64,000 nucleotides of DNA from Nomia melanderi. Its lineage: Eukaryota > Arthropoda > Insecta > Hymenoptera > Halictidae. Shown here in pieces: positions 11,741 to 24,174 of this stretch. The notes beneath the pieces were generated by a model, which saw only the letters and a program-made list of their open reading frames with translations, was not told the origin of the DNA and did not search any database. The stretch lies in the NCBI RefSeq assembly GCF_051020985.1, contig NC_135009.1, positions 8,936,606 to 9,000,605 on the forward strand, read 5' to 3'. Made by a program: the position numbers and the translations under genes. Position 1 is the first letter of the stretch; every line of letters begins with the position of its first letter.

Positions 11741-13071
11741 AGGGATAAACAGAGGGTAAAAAGAGGGTGAAGTTTCGGTTCACCGACCGCTAACGCCATC
11801 TGTTAAGTGATCGTGCAAGCAGCTGGCACATTGGACGGTCGATGTCGTCGTCGGTGTCGGCTTGTACCACGGCGCACCACCGGAAGCGAGGCATTCAGCG
11901 CATCAACGCTTCCGGACATGCACGTTCGCCGGCCGGTTTCCTGTCTGTTACGACCGGCAGCTCGTATTAGAGGAAAAACTGAGTCCCAATGCTCTGGAAC
12001 CACGGCACAGCCAATTGCCTTTTGACCGGTGCTCGCTTCTACTCTATAATTTCGTGCAATTAAACCGTTCTTTTAGAGACCGTTCGACCTCTCTCGGCTA
12101 TCACGTTACCGGAGCACCAGCGTTCGTCGCGATATATAAATGCGAATGTTATATTTCTTTCTTCTCCGAATAACATACTATTGTTCCTCTTTTTATCGTT
12201 GGTGTTTCGTTAGCAGCTCGCAATGGAAGGACAAACGCGGAAGCCTTTTTGCGGTTAACCATAAATCGAGGAAGTTGTTAGTTGACTTTTTCCGTTGGTT
12301 CACATGTTTTCACCATTATATTGGAGAATCTGTTCCTTCGTCGTTCCCCATGTGTACAATGAAAATCTTAATGGCGAAATAATAGTACTTCTATAAAAAT
12401 AGAGGAACATATTTGTATTCCCTACGACTCGCATGATAAGTCACAGAAAGCTGATTCCAATCCCCAATTTCCCCGAATAAAACATTCCGAATATAACCTT
12501 ATCTTGCACAAGGTGCACATGTAAATTACTAAAATTAGTAATCGTACCAAATAGAAGTCTCGCATCCCAAGCTTCGTTACCCAAGCGACCAGCGAACCGT
12601 TGAGCTCGACTCTTGTTACAAACCTGGGGCCCAATACGAAAAGCCTCGTGCAACTGGCTCGCACCTGCGGCGACGTCCTTACTCACCTGAAACAGCAAAA
12701 AAAGGTTCATTCGTTCGTGCGTCGCGTTGTCATCGCGCGGAGAAGCGTGTAACAAATGGACCGTGGCTTACGGACAACAAATGTGGGAACCAAATGAACC
12801 GGGGCCCGCACGGAGCACTGGGAAACGAGCAGCTGGGATCTCGAGGGACATTATTACGCGAGCCTACTACGTTCTCCACGAGAATCGTCGCGAAAATTGC
12901 CGGTTAAAAATCGCCGGACGGGTTTCTCGGGGAATATCAAGTATCCGACGACCGTGGAACGGCCCTGACACGCTTCTAGATCTCATCTAGCTCGGCCGCG
13001 CGTTACACGGGGCCCCGAATGTCGTTTACGTGCCTCGCCCTCGAACAATGCCGACTCCTGTTTCCTGAAAC

Positions 13072-13247
13072 CAGTGGTTTCCAAACTTTATGCTACTACG
13101 CCCCTTTTTAAAGAGATCTAATCTTGGCGGTCCATCCCATTTATTTCATAAAACAATACAGACATTTTTAAATAATAAAAGATGTATGTGTACAAAAATG
13201 AAAGAAACATACATTATATTTCCCGCCTCTCAGTTTTGAAATCGCTG
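13072..13247. mobile_element. hAT-type MITE with decayed 8-bp target duplication
   Basis: The left end CAGTGGTTTCCAAACTTT and the reverse complement of the right end, CAGCGATTTCAAAACT, are terminal inverted repeats of the CAGnGGTTnnCAAAC type known from hAT transposons. The 176-bp body has no open frame, so it is non-autonomous. The 8 bases on the left (CCTGAAAC) and on the right (CCTTAAGC) match at 6 of 8 positions, as expected of a decayed hAT target-site duplication. It sits at the right edge of a CpG-rich block. Confidence 0.8.
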
Positions 13248-14287
13248 CCTTAAGCTAATTAGGATCGAATTTTTAAAGGCAGAGATGATTTCAGATACCG
13301 TTTGATTGAAGTTTACATGAGATAGACGAAGACAATGATAAAAAAATGAACAGGGAATAAACAAATGCCCATTCGTTAGACGTCAATGTTAGACTAAGAT
13401 TTTTGCGAATATTGTAACCTTCTCATATTAAGACTCTCATAAAACATGGAAGACTTTTCGAGCGATAATTAATGACTTAATATTAAGAAGTTTCTATTTC
13501 TAATAACTTCAATCCCAAGCGAAGCGGTTGATAATGCGTTAACCGCTTACTAAAGAATTCAATCGAAATTAGTCGAAAGCAATTCTCACTATGAAATATA
13601 AATATACTGATTCTGCAGTTGTAGTATGATACATTTCACTAAATTAAGAAAGAATTTTTCAAACTTCCAGTTTGAACCTACAATCACGACAATTTCAGGC
13701 CAAGTGCTTCAGTACAAGGACTATTCTCAATCGCAACGCATTCTTTCGTTGCACATCTTGTTTCTCAATTACTCCCTCTCTCTTTTCCTTAATCTTTCGA
13801 TTCCTGGGAAAATCTCTTTCGTTCCTTATACTAAAAAGGAAACGAAGCACACGCTGAGAATTGAACGCCGGAGGATCCTCGATCCGGCAATAAAGATTCT
13901 CGTTCGGAGTCCCGGGCAATACGAGATCCGATCGTCTCTGCCAACTTTGTAAGTGCGCCGCGATATCGCAGATCATCCAGTCGATACAATTAAATCGTCG
14001 AACGCGAGGAGACGTTGCCGAAGCCGATCGTTCGACGTGTTGTTAGTTTCAATCGCGACGCGCAAATGCTCAATTTAAAGGCGATATGCAGACGAAAAAC
14101 GGTGACTATGTAAATGTCCCCGGATCGTTCCGTTGCGAAGCGAATCTAATATCCGAGGGAAGCGAGGGAAAATTACGAGATACACGTTTCTCCGGCTCGC
14201 GCGAGTTCGAGCTTCACCGTTGGACGACTTCGAACGGAAGGTGTCTTCCATCCTATCGCTGTCTCATATCGATAATTCTGATAGCAG
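13248..14287. other. Non-coding DNA, no gene recognised
   Basis: An AT-rich stretch up to about 13840 passes into a CpG-rich block at about 13850-14260. The small open frames overlap on both strands and are not supported. Confidence 0.4.
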
Positions 14288-14515
14288 TTAATATTAAAAC
14301 TTATCGTATCCGTCAAAATGACGAGTTTCCGTTTTCTTACTTTACAATTTTTGAGTATTTGGAAAGTACTGAATATCCAAAATGATCTGAAAAATAAATA
14401 GTTTCACTTTTAAATACTGTAATGAAGATCCAAAGAAATCGAGAAAGATGTATTGTTACAATCTTTATAAGGATTATACGTCGGCCACAATAAATGCTCG
14501 GTAGTTCTGGTGTTC
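14288..14515. mobile_element. F1-family TTAA MITE
   Basis: The left end is TTAATATTAAAACTTATCG. The reverse complement of the right end is TGAACACCAGAACTACCGAG. Both are variants of the F1 end TTAACACTAGAACTACCG. Inside the left end, CCGTCAAAATGACGAGTTTC parallels the copy at 33198-33464. The right half (AAATCGAGA...TGTTACAATNTTTATAAGGATTA) is shared with the interrupted copy at 47314-47775. There is no coding capacity. The right TTAA has decayed to TTCA. Confidence 0.7.
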
Positions 14516-15864
14516 ATCGAATTTCATTGGAAAAAGCTATCTATTGCTAGATAGTGGTTGGTATTCTTTGTATCATTTTCTTCGGCTGCTGAGTTGTATA
14601 ACTTTTTACTGTCAACGATTTGCAACGAACACGAAGGAATTTTGCACTTTACTGTCAGTTCGAATTTAGTTGGAACATTATAAATTAATAATGACGAAAG
14701 GGTTTTTTTATTTGATTTATGCGTATTAAATAATATCGATTTTTATAAAGTTAATCGAGAAATTGGGTTGGAGATAAATATATTGAAGCAATTTTTTGCT
14801 AGAAATCGGGAAAGAAATTATCGTTGTTAATCAATTTTAATATATATGAGGAACTAAATGGAAAACGTGGAATTGAATTTTTTAATAGGACGTTTTGTAC
14901 ACGAGATAATCGAGTTCGAAGTGTTCATCGCGAACGCGTTGGTATCTACAGGAAGTAGAAACGGTGGGTCATGGACAGGCGACTTGTTTCTACTGAATAG
15001 TCTATCTGTCGGGCGAATTTTTAACGCGATTATCTTGGAAACGAAGCGTCGAATGAAAAAGCTTTATTTTATATTTTCAATTCGTTTTTTCACGTAACGT
15101 TATCTCGCATGGTTTCCCCTTCAATTTTTCCACCGCATTCTATACACATTTCCCACAGAGTAGTGACAATACATTTCACTAAAGCCCACTATTTAATATT
15201 ATTTAAATGATACCTATTTTCTATAATATTATTTCTATAAAGTTTTCAGTATGAAAACACACGATTAATTCTCGAACTATCTAATCGTCAAAATCTTTTA
15301 CTCTCCAGTTCGTTTTCTTAAAATAACTCATCCCAAATTTCTCCGAGAAATGATTAAACGAGGAAATTGAATAATCCACGAACTCTCACAATTCCTTTTA
15401 GAATCCTTAAGATGTCTCCTCTATAATTGAAAAATACGGAACGCTCAATTCGATCATTCAACAACTACTCCCAATGCCGAGCATGAAGCATCTAAATTAC
15501 TTCGGTAAAGTTCCCAACATCCAAAACGAAGTATGCCCAATCCAACATCACCAGTTGGCAACGAACAGACCTCCGTTTCCAGAACAACGCGGCTCACCGG
15601 ATGAAGGAAATCCCTGGACCGGCCCGCGGCAGAATTTCCCGTGTCCGTCGAGCGACGCTAATCGGCCGGCGCTCGACCGCGGGCTGAAAAGTTTGTTTGC
15701 GTCGTATATCATCGGGCCGAGAGGAAAGTTACGAGGCAGCTTGATGAATGTCGCCTCGCGTTAATCTCCGGTCCAGGAAGAAATATCGTCAGTGGAACGG
15801 TCCACAGCAAATTGTCCCGGGAGAGTTATTATCGGCCCTGGGTCTCGTCGTCCCGGCGTTTCGC

Positions 15865-15900
15865 GACGGCGACGATGACGACGACGGCGACGATGACGAT
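15865..15900. repeat. GAC/GAT trinucleotide microsatellite
   Basis: About twelve triplets of GAC, GAT and GGC follow each other in a CpG-rich block. In one frame they give a short Asp run, which creates an artificial-looking acidic stretch in an unsupported open frame. Confidence 0.75.
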
Positions 15901-16500
15901 TCTTCTGCTCGCGAACAGAAGCGAACGGCTTCCCCCGTTACGCAACCGCGTTACCATTTCGCGCAAGATAGGACGACCGAGCTGCGACGCAATTAATCAT
16001 CCACGGACCGTTTTATTTCCTATGCCAAAGACACCTAGCCAATGAAGATTTATGGAGGACCAGGAGATGCGTGTCCAGAGCGCCACGCCAACGAGGAAGA
16101 GCCTCCTACGAGCCCCAGGCAATTAGACCAGAGTGTTCCTTGGCAATGTGCTTGGCGCCCTCGTTGTCGGAGAGACTGTTTAGGTCTACGTTGGAACACA
16201 AGACGATGCAGGCATTGTTAGAAGCGATGGGTTTAAGCGTTTTTTAGTTTTTGCTCAGGTGTAACGTGTATCGTGAGAGACTCGAACCTATCGTCGCAAG
16301 TGAACTGGACGTCTTAGAAGAGCTCGAATCCAGGGGATAATTCTGTGGGATTAGTTTTAGGATCTAGCTTTGGCTTAGCGAGGGTTTTAATGATATTTGA
16401 GGATCTTCGAGTGTTGCGAATTCTGTAGTACATGCATTGTTTGCTCTTATGAGTTTGATCGTGAGAATAGAGTATTCGTTAGGTGCAAGCAGTTCGCTAT

Positions 16501-16628
16501 TTCTTTCTAATAACCTAGCAAGGATTGAGAAATGATGTTCACAGAAATATTTATATGTAAATATTTATTTTCTTCTAATAACCTAGCAATGAAGAATTGA
16601 GATATGACGTTCACAGAAATATTTATAT
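16501..16628. repeat. Two-copy tandem duplication, about 67 bp
   Basis: TTCTAATAACCTAGCAA occurs in both halves, followed each time by a decayed GAATTGAGA word and then by TTCACAGAAATATTTATAT. The two units differ by a few substitutions and short insertions. Confidence 0.75.
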
Positions 16629-17999
16629 TCCCGTGGTGGGAAGTGAAGGATTTCACAGAAGTGACTGCAAAGATAATTCAATTTTCCTGAATCGAACGAT
16701 TCGATCGTAACTATGCACTAGGTATCTGCAGTTCGAACTACGGCCCTGCAATCCAGTTACGCGTTCCCGCGCGAGAATTCGACTCGTTCGAGAACCTCCG
16801 CGCATAATGCACGACAGAAGTGAATGGAAATCGAGAGAAGCCGAGTTCCAATAACCTACAACGAAAAGCCGCGGCGCGAGCGATGGAACAAGGGCATTCC
16901 ATGCAGGATCGATCGGTAAGCCGATTCGCAGCGAGATTCATCGGCGACTGGAAACGCGATATCGTGAAGCTTCGTGTTTCCCGCTCGACAATGCTGCATC
17001 GAAAATGTTGGCGGAACGCCTGGGAACTCGATTTAATTTCCTCCGCAGTTCCCCTACTAATTGTCTCCGGGCTTTCTTCAACGTAGGTCTTATCAGGCTG
17101 AGTCTGTTTTCCAAGGAAAATTGGCTGGCGAGATCTTATTCCGATACTCTAGATCGAAAATGTATTCTTTACTCGATATTTTGTGTGTCCTCCATCGTGC
17201 CATTTGTATACTGTTATCTTTGCCCTAGATATTTTGGTCTGATTAAATACTTATGCTGAATCTAAACAGTCGTTTGTCATTAGCTTAGACAGCGACATGC
17301 ATTATAGAAGCGTGCAAATGAATTTTACGCGTTAAGGTTGAAGATTCAGCTACAATCTTTCAAAATAATGTGTTTAATTGTAACGTTAAGAGATCGCGTG
17401 TCATAGTTAACGTTAAACGACAAATTAGAAATTAAACAACGCACGATGGAGAATGAAATGAAATTAACCTAGTAATGAAGTTAACGAGTAAAAAATACTC
17501 ACCGAGTAAATGAGTATACCAACGATACGAATCGACTTATCTAAAGAGTCAACCGAATCCACGTTCTCCAAATCACCGGAGAATAAACACGAGTACGGTC
17601 GGCGAGTAAACTCGTCGTCCCCGGTTAACAGGCTAAATCGTGCGGAAAATCGGAGCACGCTCGGTTCCTGGCAGTATTTCAAATGGCAGCGTCAAGCGGC
17701 TCGAGGGTTAAACAAGAATTAACACGATTGGCGGGAGAGACGACTTAGCGTGTGTCGTTCCGCCAAGGAAATTCGAAGCTTCCGCTTGTAGGATGGGCGC
17801 CCCCGCGCAATATCCTTTATGCACCGTGGGTGCTGCTCGCAACGGACGCCCACCGTCTTAGCCAATATACTAGGTGTGACCGAAAAATTAGAGTTCGTTG
17901 GTAAGTATGATAATAAGGAAACCCGTGAAACATGTTGTTCGTAACTCTGAAATTTGAAATTTAATCAAACTTATGTGGTCCATTCTGTAATATTCAATA

Positions 18000-18170
18000 T
18001 GCAGTCATTTAATTTTCAGAAATTAAATTTCCAATATTTAGGAATTCAACGTTTAAATCAAGTTTTCAATCTTTAGAAATTAGATTTTCAATATTTCAAA
18101 ACTCAATATTCGGTAATTAGATTTCCAATTATTCAGAACTCCTGATATTTCCAATGTTCAGATTATAAAT
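18000..18170. repeat. Degenerate TTCAATATTT/AGAAATTAG minisatellite
   Basis: Words such as TTCAATATTTAG, AGAAATTAGATTT and TTTCCAATATT recur at roughly 30-base intervals for about 170 bases. Units are strongly diverged. The style resembles the arrays at 23185-23350 and 24185-24575. Confidence 0.5.
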
Positions 18171-18309
18171 TCTACTGTCGCACTCCACAAATTGTTCACA
18201 ATTCATCGAGTTCACAAATTCAATCGTTTACCGATGAAAATTCCTATCTCCTATTCTAAAATATTCTTTACACGCGCAATTTCATCGAATCATTCTACTT
18301 TCCTTCGAC

Positions 18310-18355
18310 CAGAGCCAATCACTTTGACAGACGAATGGTTCAATGAAGTTCCGTA
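18310..18355. mobile_element. F1-family right-end fragment
   Basis: GCCAATCACTTTGACAGACG followed by a decayed GTTC...AAGTTCCGTAAC matches the right subterminal region of F1. The copies at 33423-33464 (CCAATCACTTTGACCGG) and 37858-37905 (CTAATCACTTTACTGAACG) carry the same region. The rest of the element is not recognisable. Confidence 0.4.
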
Positions 18356-18452
18356 ACTTTCCGATTGCAGTTTCCACAAGCAACTGCAGCCGACGTTAAC
18401 GAGCATAGATACCCTGAAAGCACAACAGACGGACGAGACGTCGTGCTGTCTG

Positions 18453-18696
18453 TTAACCCTTGCCGTATGATTTATACCGCGACTGTAATCAGTACAGCTA
18501 CTTTGTTATCAATAATTTATCGAGAAAAAGAAGAAACTTCTATACATATTCTACGCCTATATTTGCTCTAAGATATAATAATTGATAGAAAAAGAATAAT
18601 ATTCAATTCAAAAGAATTTAGTAATATTTATGCCTGTCAATTTGTGTTTGAAACCTTCGCCACGGGTCTGATACGTTACTATAAGAAAAGGGTTAA
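18453..18696. mobile_element. F4-family TTAA MITE
   Basis: Bounded by TTAACCCTTGCCGTATGATT on the left and, reverse-complemented, TTAACCCTTTTCTTATAGTA on the right. It aligns from end to end with the reverse complement of the copy at 32961-33201. Shared words are TACTTTG...AATAATTTATCG near one end and TTTCAAAC...CATAAATATTAC near the other. It is about 244 bp with no coding capacity, and its right end sits at the left edge of a CpG-rich block. Confidence 0.75.
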
Positions 18697-20297
18697 AAAA
18701 CTCGCGAATCGGTTGTAAAGGTCCGCTCGACTATCTTTCGCGTAATTACCGAAACGGGATATCAGCGTCCTACGCGCGGTATAGGGCAAACTTCGGAACG
18801 GCATGGAGTCCGATAAGTTCAGGTTCGAGTAAATTCCTCGGGCACCGCGATCGCGGGCGGCGCGCAGCGATAACGAGCGCGAACTTCCTCCGGCGAGGAA
18901 GTAATCCAACGCTGGATCCGAATGAGATTCCAGCTGCGAAGTTGTGTTCCGCGATGTTTGAGTAAGACAGAATCGCAAACCATCTCTCGTTTGTTAATTA
19001 AAGCCACACTCGACGGGTACCAGCCTGTGGGAGTTGGAGATCACAGGATAAAGAGATTAGAGGACTCATCTAAGGAATTAGCTAGTCTATGACCGCATAC
19101 AAGCAGACTGTAGATTTTCATGTTTACGGGAAGGGAAAGTGCAGAACTACATAGAACGCGCGCGATACGAGGAAATATGTAAAACATTCAATGTCTAGTG
19201 CTTTTTATGGTATTTGCTAGGAAAAACCTGTTTCTATCGTAATCCCACTTTTATAATTGTGTTCTTAAACATTTGAATTTGCATAACGATACGTAGCGTA
19301 ATTACAGGACATTGATCATTTATGGAAGATTAATTTTCTCTTTATTTTAAGTGGGTACTGATGTTTTAAGTAGAAATAAATGGTAAGTGTGTATAGATGT
19401 TTGGCAGAAGTTCTTGTGTTACTCACTTGATATTTCGGTGATGTTTAAGCAGTTACGCGATTTGAAAGATAAGTGCTAATAATGCAATAAGAAACTTGAA
19501 ACATTACAGAAATTATAATAAATGATAATAATCTACAGTTTCATAATGTTTCCTGCAGAATTTCGTTTGAATGCTACGGGATCTGTTAGATCTTGAAACT
19601 GCAGATGGTCTTGTGTCCCATGATCAGTTTTTATTTTCAGTCAGTGTGCCGCGAAGCTCAATATTCTCTGTGATATGACAGGAGGACATTTTCCATCTTC
19701 TGAAATATTCATCGTTCCACGTGTCCTTCGAGGAAATTGAATAGGCGGCGTCATTGGGAAACATTCCGCGTTGCTAGACTCCAGACTGCAGAATCTAGAG
19801 TAGCAACCTGTGCAGTGGTTCCTGCGCACACAGCAGCCTCGTACCCTCGTTTCACCCTATTCCAGTTTTCAGCTTTACGACAATGATCCAGTTCGCCGGT
19901 AGGCGTCCTGCCAAGCCGTCCGTTCCCATTTATCGCTCACCTAAAATTTCTGGATCAGTCCTCGTCTCGTCTCAATCTCCACATCGGACGTTTCCAAATC
20001 ATGTCCACTTGGCTGTCAGAAATGCGACGACCACGGTTACTCGACGACGTAACATCGCCGTCACCACATTCTTCAAGCATTTTCCGACACAATTATGTTT
20101 CAGCTTCTTTAATGCTGTTGCAAATGCTCATTTCTTTGAAGGTGATTTCTTTCTACTTAGAATCATGTTGCACGATGAGCACAGGACTATACAGCGAAGT
20201 CCAAGTGTGGGTTGCCAGAAGTTTTGGTCAGCCTTCGAATGTTGACTTTTATCGAAGGATATTGGAAAGAGAATTCGAAAGTCAAGATATTTTACGA
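18697..20297. other. Non-coding DNA, no gene recognised
   Basis: A CpG-rich block (about 18700-19010) is followed by AT-rich DNA and a mixed region at 19560-20200. Open frames at 19883-20245 and 20001-20339 overlap in different frames and the second runs into the tandem repeat. Neither is supported. Confidence 0.4.
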
Positions 20298-20410
20298 TTT
20301 ATGCAATATCTAGATTGCATCGAATTTTACTTTATGTAATGTTCAGATTGCATTACACTTTGCTTTATGCAATATCCGAAGTGCATAGAATTTTACTTTA
20401 TGTAATAGGA
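20298..20410. repeat. 33-bp tandem repeat with 66-bp dimer structure
   Basis: Units start at 20298, 20331, 20364 and 20397, exactly 33 bases apart. Units 1 and 3 begin TTTATGCAATAT and end GAATTTTAC. Units 2 and 4 begin TTTATGTAAT. The array is therefore built from a 66-base dimer. Decayed traces (TATGAAAAATATTGACTT, CAATGAAAAATCTTGATTT) continue to about 20590. Confidence 0.75.
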
Positions 20411-20589
20411 TATATTAAATTCTGTTATGAAAAATATTGACTTTCCTAGTAGCTAGGATATACCAAATTTTCCAATGAAAAATCTTGATTTCGGATATTA
20501 TCTGCGTTGCACGAAACTTTGCTGCGAGAAATGTCGACTTCAAGTATTACTTAGAGTGAAATTTCGCTAGGAGAAGTTCTGCCTTTAAG

Positions 20590-23184
20590 CGTATCCTAGG
20601 ATGCAGCAAACAATCTCAACTTCTTAGTTCCCCTCTCAGTTTTATTGGATAAAATTGTTTCCTGTTACACGAGTCCTCGAAATAGACCTCGAGCTCCGGA
20701 TTAATGTACTCGAAACGACCGGCGAACGGAATCGAGGCGACGATCATCTTCGGGGACAGTCTCGCTTACGCGGAAATAAACGCACGCGCCGTGAGCACCA
20801 ACACAGACGCGAAAGAGTGCCATAGCCGGCGGCTAGGCCGTTTCCCGACCTTGCCAAGCGGGATTCCTTAGACGCGAAGAACTTGGCCATTTTTCTCGGC
20901 CGTTTCCTCTATCCTCCTTTTTGCCCCGCTTTTTCCTCGCTCCCGATCTAATCCCCGTCGCCGACAACCTCGCCACGCACGCCTATAATTTATTCCCGGC
21001 AGAAATATCGCGGCCGGCCGTCGCCTCGTTCCTTGCCACGTTTAGTCGCGAAGCTCGAGCCTTCGGGAAATTAATTTTCAACGTGTTCCCAACTGTTCCT
21101 TCCCACTTTACTCCTCGTCACTTTGCTACTTTGTTACCTTGCGCTTCGTCTGCGATTCGTAATCAGAATGTAAATATACTTGCAACTTCTCGTTTTCATG
21201 TTCTATAAATACTGGAACCAGGCGCAGATTTTTAAAAGATTTCCGGTCGTAAACGTGAAGCGCGAAGTTTAACGTTTGATAGTGCATCGAAGGAGATGCT
21301 AAATTCACGGTGTTCACTATTTATGCGTAAACCATCGATAATTCACGTGTCTACGTAATTATTATACATTCTATACTCTTTCCAGTAGTATGAGAATTAG
21401 TTTTGATACCGAGAATCAATAATGTATATTTTATGTTTCAAAATAAACTTCGTGTTTCCATTTGAAGATAACGAAACTCACGTGTAACGTTTCTTTGTGT
21501 AACTTAGTCAAACAGTTGAACTCACAAGTAACGTTTCTTCGTATAATAAATTAGTAAAACAATTAAGCTGACGTGTAACGTATTCTTTATGCGATAAAGA
21601 AGCAAAACTGTGGAAAAAGAAAATCAAAGAGAAGCTCAGCAATGGTATAAACAGCAATCAACGCGTTAAGCGTACGCGTTCGCCGTGTTTCGCAAACTCG
21701 TAGGCTCCGCAAATGGACAAAGATCCGCAGTCTATTTGCAACGGAAACTGCCAGCGAGCTGGGTATCAACGGCTCGAATAAAGTGCAGCGAATCGAGAAG
21801 ATCAAACGGTTAGGAGCGAGATCTTCGTTTCACCGTTCTCTTTCTCTCTACCCGTGCTTCGTTCGATTCCCGGACACATGTTTGTTCGATACACCACATT
21901 ATTGACATCGAATTTTCCCATTTCACCCGTTTTCGTCCAATTTCCCCGGGAAACAGCAAAACTAGCAAAAAATTTTCTTGGCAACGATGGAAGATGGACC
22001 GGGGATGAAGCAGCAGTGTTTTACCAAGACTAGACAATTGTTAGAAGTTTTCTGCTAATAAAAAGTATCACATTTTTGTAAACGAAATAAGCAGTTCAGC
22101 GAGTTAATTTCTGAAGCGTTCTTAATTAAGTTTCTCATTATAATTCATACGGTTTTGTTCGTGGAATTACTTAACAACTTTTTTTTAATATCGGTATAAA
22201 ATTATTTCCAATGTCTGAAAAGGCTAAATCTTTTAATTAAAACGATCTGGAACCATTCTATTTTTTAAATACATTTCAAACCTTTCCAAAGATGAGGGTA
22301 TATCTTTCGAAATGAATATTGAATATAGCCAAAGTGAGAGGAGAACCAGTAAATATTTATTTAATCTACACGCATCTCGAGACATTCGCATGGAAATGTA
22401 CATTTTTATTTAGCGTAAGTCGGATTAAATTCAACCGCTTGAAAAATCGTTGAAAATTTCCTTCGATCGTTCGAAACCCAGATCGATCCTTCTCGCCTCG
22501 TTCAGCCACCGCGTTTCTCCAACGACGAGGGATTCGATTTCGCGGCTAGCCGACGTCGTCGTTGGTTTCTTTGCGGCGCGACACGTTCACCACTTTTATC
22601 GCCGCACGAGGGAGAAGACGAATGTCGCTCGAACATAGCGCGGAATTTCTCCGAGCGAGGAATAACGAATTCCGTTTAACTGTGGCCGACGATGCCAACT
22701 AGAGTATCCATTAAAGGAACGTAAAATCAATGAAATGTATTTTTCACGGTGATCCCATTTCGAATGGAGTCGCATCGCATTTCCAGGCGCGTCGCCGCTC
22801 TGGAAACTAGAGCTGATATTCGAGAGCTGACGTTATTTCATCAAGCCAGATTCCGGAAACTTATTCCCTTTTGGTATTTGCGGAGGGAACATTGATGGGA
22901 TTCATTTCGATTGTACATAGATTTAATTAAAATACAGGATACAGCAATGGGAATTTCTACTGGAAGCCACTGCTTATTTATTGATTTAATCACGGAATGA
23001 ATTGTATTGAACGCAACTCGAACGAGTGTACTTTGATCTCTTTGTATTGCATATTTTACGAAATACCGAAGGTAACAGCGAGATCCTTGAATATTGGAAA
23101 TTCTTCGAGTAAATTCTTATTTCTTATTAAATTGTCGAGTGATAGCGCTTTGTGAAAAACTGTAAATATATTACCATTAAAGTT
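20590..23184. other. Non-coding mosaic DNA, no gene recognised
   Basis: CpG-rich blocks at about 20690-21130 and 22450-22680 lie among AT-rich spacers. A three-copy repeat is at 21474-21613. Nothing else could be supported. Confidence 0.4.
21474..21613. repeat. Three-copy tandem repeat, about 46 bp
   Basis: The word AACTCACGTGTAACGTTTCT and its variants AACTCACAAGTAACGTTTCT and AGCTGACGTGTAACGTATTC occur about 46 bases apart. Each is followed by a TAANTTAGTNAAACA-like segment. Confidence 0.7.
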
Positions 23185-23350
23185 ACAAAATTTCAAAGAT
23201 TTTAATTTCGAAACATTCAAATATTTTCAGTTCCACTGTTTCGAAATTCCAAGATTCCAAAGTTTTAAAGTTCCAAAATCTCAAAGTCTCAAAGTTCCAA
23301 AGTTTCCAAGTGCCAAATTTCCAAATTCCCAAATAATCAATCTTTAAATT
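23185..23350. repeat. Degenerate AAAGTTCCAAA minisatellite, array 1
   Basis: Words of the type TTTCAAAG, GTTCCAAAG and ATTCCAAG follow each other with a loose period of 7-10 bases. The minus-strand open frame at 23183-23686 owes its WNFETLRFWNF-like tail to this array, so that frame is an artefact. The same motif fills the element at 24175-24609. Confidence 0.6.
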
Positions 23351-24174
23351 TTCAAAGCTTAAGAGAACAACAGTACTCTGAAACCACGATAATTTCCAAC
23401 TTAAAACAGTCGTACCATCAACCGATCGACGCCGACCCCTAAATTCCAAAAAACGACGCCGCAGAATAATAATAATCCAACAGAAATCGGAATGAACATC
23501 GGTAAACTCCTGCAAGGCTCGATAAAGGTGGTTGCACGGTGCGCACCAGCAGCCATAAACCGGGGTAGGCGGGCGCGACTGGCCGATACACGTCGATTTT
23601 ACGATTCTAATCACGCGCGCTGTGCAGGCCTGGCCGCGCAGAGATATACGATCGCCGATCTGAAAGGGAAATCGAGCGTACGACACGCTCCCGACACAGA
23701 TTACTTGGACGATCGAGCAGCGGTTTCGCCCCGTTGTGAGCTGAAACCGCGACTAGAGAGTCCGAGAGACCGGTACAACGTTCCCGACCTCTCCCCTTCC
23801 CCTCGGTCGCCGAGTTTCTGCGTTATTTATGGCAACAAATTGAGCTCGCGAGATCCGAGAGGTTCGAGGAAAAACCTCGGCGCGAACGAACATCGGGCCC
23901 GAACCAGCTCGGGCCGCATACTTTCACGGCCTCAGCGGCAGCCGCCGATTTCCGACTGCCCGATCGATCCAATTAGGCGATTCCACGAATTCGAGCGATC
24001 CGACGAAACCAGATTAGGCAACTGACCGACCCACGTCTGTTCGAGGAATATTAGGCTGTACGATATCACGCATACGAGCCACCGTATGCCCGTGTCAATC
24101 GCAAATGGACGGTCTGCGGGGCTTCCGAAATAATTTGCTACCGCCTGCGGCTGATAAGTTATAAGTGAGATACC

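Larger units (their letters stand above)
9114..13071. other. Non-coding mosaic DNA, no gene recognised
   Basis: CpG-rich blocks at about 9110-9620, 10430-11170, 11780-12020 and 12560-13060 are separated by AT-rich spacers. The block ending near 11170 is followed at 11171 by TTAACCCCTCGGCGTGCG, an orphan TTAA-type end. Open frames in the blocks, such as plus-strand 10763-11164, overlap others in several frames and look spurious. Confidence 0.45.
14516..17999. other. Non-coding mosaic DNA, no gene recognised
   Basis: CpG-rich blocks at about 15580-16060, 16740-17060 and 17560-17870 alternate with AT-rich spacers. A GAC/GAT trinucleotide run lies at 15865-15900 and a duplication at 16501-16628. 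No gene, RNA or complete mobile element was recognised here. Confidence 0.4.

Noticed and set aside
23183..23686. Open frame of 167 codons, minus strand, with a Trp/Phe/Glu-rich tail
   Set aside because: The tail is the translation of the degenerate AAAGTTCCAAA array.
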